Origin: an uncultured Bradyrhizobium sp.
GTDB taxonomy: Bacteria; Pseudomonadota; Alphaproteobacteria; Rhizobiales; Xanthobacteraceae
NCBI RefSeq assembly: GCF_947648125.1
Contig: NZ_CANSMR010000034.1
Coordinates: 16,646 to 80,645, forward strand
Direction: 5' to 3'
DNA: 64,000 nucleotides
In this document: positions 60,081 through 64,000 of the stretch, one piece after another
Position numbering within the stretch: the first letter of the stretch is position 1
How the letters are laid out: each line of letters begins with the position of its first letter
Program-made: the position numbers and the translations under genes
The notes under the pieces: generated by a model
What the model saw: the letters and a program-made list of their open reading frames with translations, nothing else
Database searches by the model: none
What the model was told of the DNA's origin: nothing

Positions 60081-61349
60081 TCAACGCGGCATCTGCCCAT
60101 TGCTTTCCGGGCTGCCCAGCTCCGGCGCCGACTGTCCCGGCGGGAGGAGTTGCCCGGCCAGGACCACGCCGAGCATTGCGATCGCCGCCATCACGAGCGT
60201 CCAGCTGACGTACAGCTGGTGACCGATCAACGCGCCGCTCAGCAGCGGCGCGCAGATATTGGCGCCTGACATCAGCGATTGGTTGAGGCCCATGATCATG
60301 CCCTGCCGGTTGATCGCGGTGCTGCGCGACAGTTCGGCGGTCAGCGTGCTGCGGGCGAACATCATGCCGACGATGATCAGCGTCAGGAAGGCCACAAGCA
60401 GGCTGATCCGGTCAGCGAACGCAAGTCCGACCAATCCGGTCGCCATGCAGGCGAACGCCGCCAGGACAATGATGCGGTCGGAAGCGAAGATATTCGCACG
60501 CGTGATCAGGGCACACTGCACGACCATGTTGATGAAACCGGCATAGGCGAACACGGCGCCGAGTTCGCGGGCGCCGAAGGCATGCCCGTTCCAGCTGAAC
60601 CGCGCCGACAGGAACAGGCCGATCTGCGACAGGAACATCGAATTCACGAAGAAGAACACGATGAGCAGACCGAGCACGCGCCACGCATAGCGTATCCCGA
60701 CGATCGTGCGCGCCGGCGTCGGCTCCGGCACCCGCTGCTGATAGAGCGGCTCTGCGGCCGGATGATCCGGCGACAGCAGAACGATCGTGGCAACGATGCT
60801 GATCAGCGACAACGCTGCGGCAGCCCAGACCGGCGCGGTGTCGCCGTAGTGGACAAGGAGGCCCGACAGCGCGGGGCCGACCAACAAGCCGGTCCCGATT
60901 GCGCCGCTGGTCATGCCGAGCGCCTGCTTGCGGGCCTGCGGCGCGCTGTGCTCGGCCGCATAGGCGTGCGCCACCGAGATGTTGCCGGATGTCAGCCCGT
61001 CGATGATGCGGGCCAGGAACACAAGCGCCAGATTGCCCGCGATGGCCAGCAGAACGAAGCCGACGCAGGTGCCGATCTGGCTCACCACCAGCACCTTGCG
61101 GCGGCCGTAGCGGTCGGAGAGCACGCCGACGATCGGGCCGGCGATCAGCTGACACAACGCATAGACCGAGATCAGCGCACCGATCACGAACGGGGTCGCG
61201 CCAAGCCGCTGCGAGTAGAACGGCAGCAACGGCAGGATGATCCCCAACCCCGTCGCATCCACGGCGACGACGATGAAGGTCGGGACCAGCGCCAGGCTGC
61301 TGTCGCCCCGAAATTCTTCGCCCGCTCCTGCCGTGGAGCCCGTGCCCAT
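60081..61349 (-). CDS. MFS efflux transporter, TetA/Bcr-like
   Basis: A 422-residue 12-helix major facilitator. The loop 2-3 signature GVLSDRYGRRKVLVVSQIGT is clear (motif A, GxLSDRYGRR), with an N-terminal VDATGLGIILPLLPFYSQRL typical of TetA-type exporters and LARIIDGLTSGNISVAHAYA as motif B/C region. It is a drug or metabolite exporter using the proton gradient. It is divergent from the MarR gene; the three direct repeats between them are within 100 bases of both starts, so MarR probably controls it. Confidence 0.9.
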   Translation of the reverse strand: MGTGSTAGAGEEFRGDSSLALVPTFIVVAVDATGLGIILPLLPFYSQRLGATPFVIGALISVYALCQLIAGPIVGVLSDRYGRRKVLVVSQIGTCVGFVLLAIAGNLALVFLARIIDGLTSGNISVAHAYAAEHSAPQARKQALGMTSGAIGTGLLVGPALSGLLVHYGDTAPVWAAAALSLISIVATIVLLSPDHPAAEPLYQQRVPEPTPARTIVGIRYAWRVLGLLIVFFFVNSMFLSQIGLFLSARFSWNGHAFGARELGAVFAYAGFINMVVQCALITRANIFASDRIIVLAAFACMATGLVGLAFADRISLLVAFLTLIIVGMMFARSTLTAELSRSTAINRQGMIMGLNQSLMSGANICAPLLSGALIGHQLYVSWTLVMAAIAMLGVVLAGQLLPPGQSAPELGSPESNGQMPR

Positions 61350-61401
61350 TGCCGCTTGCTCGATCGCTTTTACGTGATCACCAGGAATATTCCAGGCTAT
61401 A

Positions 61402-61442
61402 TAGTTGCAGCCTAATAGTTTGCATCCTATCTAATTTGCATG
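61402..61442. promoter_or_regulatory. Three direct repeats at the MFS/MarR divergent promoter
   Basis: TAGTTGCAGCCTAA (61402-61415), TAGTTTGCATCCTAT (61416-61430) and TAATTTGCATG (61432-61442) repeat a TAGTTGCATCCTA-like unit. The last overlaps the MarR ATG. A GGAATATTCC palindrome is at 61383-61392. Confidence 0.6.
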
Positions 61443-61943
61443 CCTCCTTCGCAATCCCATATCCACGCCGAGATCGGCCGCCTGATCACCAGGCTCGCCC
61501 GGATCTGGCGTCGCGAGTCGGATCAGGCGCTGTCTGATCACGGCCTGTCCTACGCGACAGCGATTCCGCTGCTCGTGCTGTCGCGGCAGGGGGAGAACGT
61601 CCGCCAGGGCGTGCTCGCCGACGAACTGGGGATCGAGGGGCCTTCGCTGGTGCGGCTGATCGATCTGCTGCAGTCCGAAGGCCTGGTCGAGCGTCGCGAG
61701 GACCCGACCGATCGGCGCGCCAAGACGCTGCATCTCACCGAGGCCGGCGACGCCAAGGTCGAGGAGACCAACCGGGTACTGCGCCGCGTGCGGGCCAGCG
61801 TGCTGAAGGATATCGGCAGCGAGGAACTTGCGGTAACCTTCGAGACGCTGCAGCGCATCGAGCAGCGAGCAAGCCGCCTGCAAGATGCCAAGAGCGCTGC
61901 AGCCAAGACCGCTGCAGATAAGACCGCTCCAGAGGCGAAATAG
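61440..61943 (+). CDS. MarR-family transcriptional regulator
   Basis: A 167-residue winged-HTH regulator: ATAIPLLVLSRQGENVRQGV, LADELGIEGPSLVRLIDLLQ (recognition helix) and GLVERREDPTDRRAKTLHLT (wing, DxRxxxxxLT). The C-terminal tail is Ala/Lys-rich (AAAKTAADKTAPEAK), which is atypical. MarR proteins repress efflux genes and release DNA on binding phenolic or anionic ligands. Operator repeats overlap its start codon, so it likely represses itself, the FUSC gene behind it (2 bases apart) and the divergent MFS gene. Confidence 0.92.
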   Translation: MPPSQSHIHAEIGRLITRLARIWRRESDQALSDHGLSYATAIPLLVLSRQGENVRQGVLADELGIEGPSLVRLIDLLQSEGLVERREDPTDRRAKTLHLTEAGDAKVEETNRVLRRVRASVLKDIGSEELAVTFETLQRIEQRASRLQDAKSAAAKTAADKTAPEAK

Positions 61944-61945
61944 TC

Positions 61946-63997
61946 ATGCGCGCGGAAGAGCCGTTCCTGATCCGCCACGCGGATCTCATCTTCGCGTTGA
62001 AGACGTTCGCCGCGTCGATGCTGGCGCTTGTCATCGCATTGGCGATCGATCTGCCGCGGCCCTATTGGGCGATGGCGACGGTCTATATCACGTCGCAGCC
62101 GCTGGCGGGCGCGACCAGCTCGAAGGCTTTCTTCCGCGTGATCGGCACCCTGGTCGGCGCGAGCATGACGGTCGCCCTGGTGCCGAACCTGATCAATGCG
62201 CCGGAGCTGTTGTGCCTCGCGATCGCGCTCTGGGTCGGACTTTGCCTTTATCTGTCGCTGCTCGACGGCACGCCGCGTAGCTATGTCTTCATGCTGGGCG
62301 GATACACCGTCGCGCTGATCGGCTTTCCGTCGGTGGCCGACCCGGGCAGCATTTTCGATGTCGCGCTGGCGCGGGTCGAAGAGATCTCGCTCGGCATCAT
62401 TTGTGCCAGCCTGGTGTCGACAGTGGTATTTCCGCGCAGCGTCGCGCCGGCGGTCGGCGGCCGCGTCAGGGGCTGGCTGTCGGATGCGCGCCGCCTCTCC
62501 CGCGACGTGCTGCTCGATCGCGGGACCAGCGAGACGCGCCGGGCCCAACGCCTTCGCCTCGCGACCGACATCGTCGAGATCGATACGCTAATGACCCATG
62601 TCGCCTATGACCGGCTGGCCGACGCCGGCACCGTGCGCGGCCTCGGCGAGGTCCGGCTGCGCATGCTGATGCTGCTGCCGATCATCACGTCGATCGAAGA
62701 CCGGCTTGCCGGGCTCGGCGAAGCGGCGCTGCAAAGGCAGCCGGAGCTGCGGCACCTGATCGGCGATCTCGCCGCCTGGATCGTGGACGACGATCGCCAG
62801 CGGCAATCCGGCGACGAGATCCGCGCTGCGATCGCCGCGCGGCAATCTGCCCTCGACGGCCTCGCGCCGCGGGAGCGCATCATCACCATCAGCCTGCTGC
62901 TCCGGCTCCGCGAGTTGGTCGACATCTCGGCCGACTGCCGCGCAATCGGCGATGCGATTGCCGCGGGCCGGGATATCTCCACCATCCCGCTGGCGTTCCA
63001 CCCGGAGTCGGGCGCGGCGCCAGTCCGTCATCGCGACCACGGCATGGCGCTGTGGTCAGCCGCGGGGGCGGCAGTGGCCATCCTGATCTGCTGCGGCCTG
63101 TGGATTGCAACCGGCTGGGCCGATGGCGCCTCGGCGCCGATGATGGCCGCGGTCGCCTGCTCCTTCTTCGCCGCGCAAGACGAGCCGGCGCGCAGCATCC
63201 GGGCCTTCGGCCTGTTTTCGCTGGTCGCGATCGTCGTCGTCGCGATCTATCAGTTCGCGCTGGTGCCGGGCATCTCCCATGTCGAGGTTCTGATCGCCGC
63301 GCTGGCGCCGACCTTCCTGCTGTACGGCTTCCTGATCGCGCGGCCGAAAACCGCGCCGATCGGCATGGCGCTCGCCGCCAACACCGCGACGCTGCTGGCG
63401 CTCCAATCGACCTACAGCGCGGATTTCGCCAGTTTTGCCAACACGTCGGTCGCCTTCTTCCTCGGTGTCGTGATCGCCGAGATCGTGACGCGGGTCGCGC
63501 GCGGCGTCGGCGCCGAATGGATCGCCAAGCGACTGATGACGTCGGGCTGGCAGACGCTTGCGGTCGCGGCCGAGCGGCGTGGCCACGGCGACCGGGCGCA
63601 GTTTGCCGGCCTGATGCTGCATCGGCTCGGCCTGTTGGTGCAGCGCATCGCCTTTATCTCCGAAAGCGACCGCCGCGATGCCGACAGCCTGGTCCAACTG
63701 CGCATCGGGCTCAACATCATCGACCTCAGGCGAGCTCGTTACGGCCTCGGCGCATCGACCGTGCGCGCCATCGACGACATGCTGGACGCCCTCGCGGCGG
63801 CATTTCGCGCCCATGCGGACGAGGCAATGCCGGCCGAGCTGCTGTCGTGCATCGATGCGGCGCTCGCCGCGGTCGTCAAGGATCCCAATGAGCGCGCGCG
63901 GGACGATGCATTGCTCGGCCTCGTCGGCATCCGCCGCGGCCTGTTTCCGGATGCACCCGCGTATCGATCGCAGCCCGAGGAGAGTTTTGCTGCATGA
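61946..63997 (+). CDS. FUSC-family aromatic-acid efflux protein, AaeB-like
   Basis: A 683-residue inner-membrane protein with two hydrophobic halves around a soluble middle. Membrane segments: LKTFAASMLALVIALAIDLP, TLVGASMTVALVPNLI and, in the second half, VSFFLGVVIAEIVTR-like stretches (here SVAFFLGVVIAEIVTRVARG). The FUSC pattern PRPYWAMATVYITSQPLAGA is clear. AaeB members export hydroxybenzoic acids with a membrane-fusion partner. A DUF1656 and HlyD gene often follow; the stop overlaps a new ATG at the window edge. It follows MarR by 2 bases. Confidence 0.87.
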   Translation: MRAEEPFLIRHADLIFALKTFAASMLALVIALAIDLPRPYWAMATVYITSQPLAGATSSKAFFRVIGTLVGASMTVALVPNLINAPELLCLAIALWVGLCLYLSLLDGTPRSYVFMLGGYTVALIGFPSVADPGSIFDVALARVEEISLGIICASLVSTVVFPRSVAPAVGGRVRGWLSDARRLSRDVLLDRGTSETRRAQRLRLATDIVEIDTLMTHVAYDRLADAGTVRGLGEVRLRMLMLLPIITSIEDRLAGLGEAALQRQPELRHLIGDLAAWIVDDDRQRQSGDEIRAAIAARQSALDGLAPRERIITISLLLRLRELVDISADCRAIGDAIAAGRDISTIPLAFHPESGAAPVRHRDHGMALWSAAGAAVAILICCGLWIATGWADGASAPMMAAVACSFFAAQDEPARSIRAFGLFSLVAIVVVAIYQFALVPGISHVEVLIAALAPTFLLYGFLIARPKTAPIGMALAANTATLLALQSTYSADFASFANTSVAFFLGVVIAEIVTRVARGVGAEWIAKRLMTSGWQTLAVAAERRGHGDRAQFAGLMLHRLGLLVQRIAFISESDRRDADSLVQLRIGLNIIDLRRARYGLGASTVRAIDDMLDALAAAFRAHADEAMPAELLSCIDAALAAVVKDPNERARDDALLGLVGIRRGLFPDAPAYRSQPEESFAA

Positions 63998-64000
63998 GAT
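63994..64000 (+). CDS. Start of next gene, cut off by window edge
   Basis: ATGAGAT at the window end overlaps the FUSC stop (ATGA). Only two codons are visible. By common operon order a DUF1656 (AaeX-like) gene could begin here; that is inference. Confidence 0.3.

Overview
The window is chromosomal DNA from an alphaproteobacterium of the Bradyrhizobium type (Nitrobacteraceae, Rhizobiales). Support comes from the high GC content, a TlpA that closely resembles the B. japonicum protein and lies divergent to argH, a SAM-II riboswitch before metX, an argH-lptM-lysA string, the FtsE/FtsX and DUF4175 neighbourhood, and many short extragenic palindromic repeats of the kind that fill Bradyrhizobium genomes. 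I see no rRNA, tRNA, CRISPR array, insertion sequence or prophage.

Layout. (1) 1-6 kb: a cut-off secreted G8-domain protein, then metX-metW for methionine synthesis behind a SAM-II riboswitch with a terminator/antiterminator pair, and divergently chorismate mutase-hisC-tyrC for aromatic amino acids. (2) 6-18 kb: a VOC protein, a membrane protein, an outer-membrane porin, an ABM-fold protein, DUF2125 and ChaC-like proteins, a secreted TPR-caspase protein and an RND pump without its periplasmic partner. (3) 18-28 kb: a redoxin, an aldehyde dehydrogenase, PlsC, YdcF, FtsE-FtsX, a zinc-ribbon membrane protein, a single-domain response regulator and a large DUF4175 protein. (4) 28-39 kb: a carboxymuconolactone decarboxylase-like protein, a HIBADH-type dehydrogenase, argH-lptM-lysA, tlpA, a DUF2975/XRE pair, and a LysR-tautomerase-aminotransferase-small-ORF unit. 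(5) 38.5-46.6 kb: 3-hydroxybutyryl-CoA dehydrogenase, etfB-etfA, a cobalamin adenosyltransferase, a HIG1-like protein, YihY/BrkB, a cytosolic hybrid histidine kinase with a histone-like basic tail, gluQRS and an AlkA-type glycosylase. (6) 46.7-57 kb: a membrane GH17 glucan enzyme, then a LysR regulator divergent from a co-oriented, possibly catabolic set: nitronate monooxygenase, secreted alpha/beta hydrolase, acyl-CoA synthetase, DUF2855, flavin monooxygenase and an NHL-propeller lyase-like protein. (7) 57-64 kb: a CLC channel, an HNH nuclease, and an efflux locus (MFS gene divergent from marR-FUSC) around three direct repeats.

Most of the window is core or conserved accessory metabolism. 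The best candidates for something undescribed are the 49-57 kb gene set and its LysR palindrome, the secreted TPR-caspase, the histidine kinase with the basic tail, and nested short repeats that suggest mobile mini-elements. Functional calls rest on motifs and family resemblance read by eye; no database search was run.
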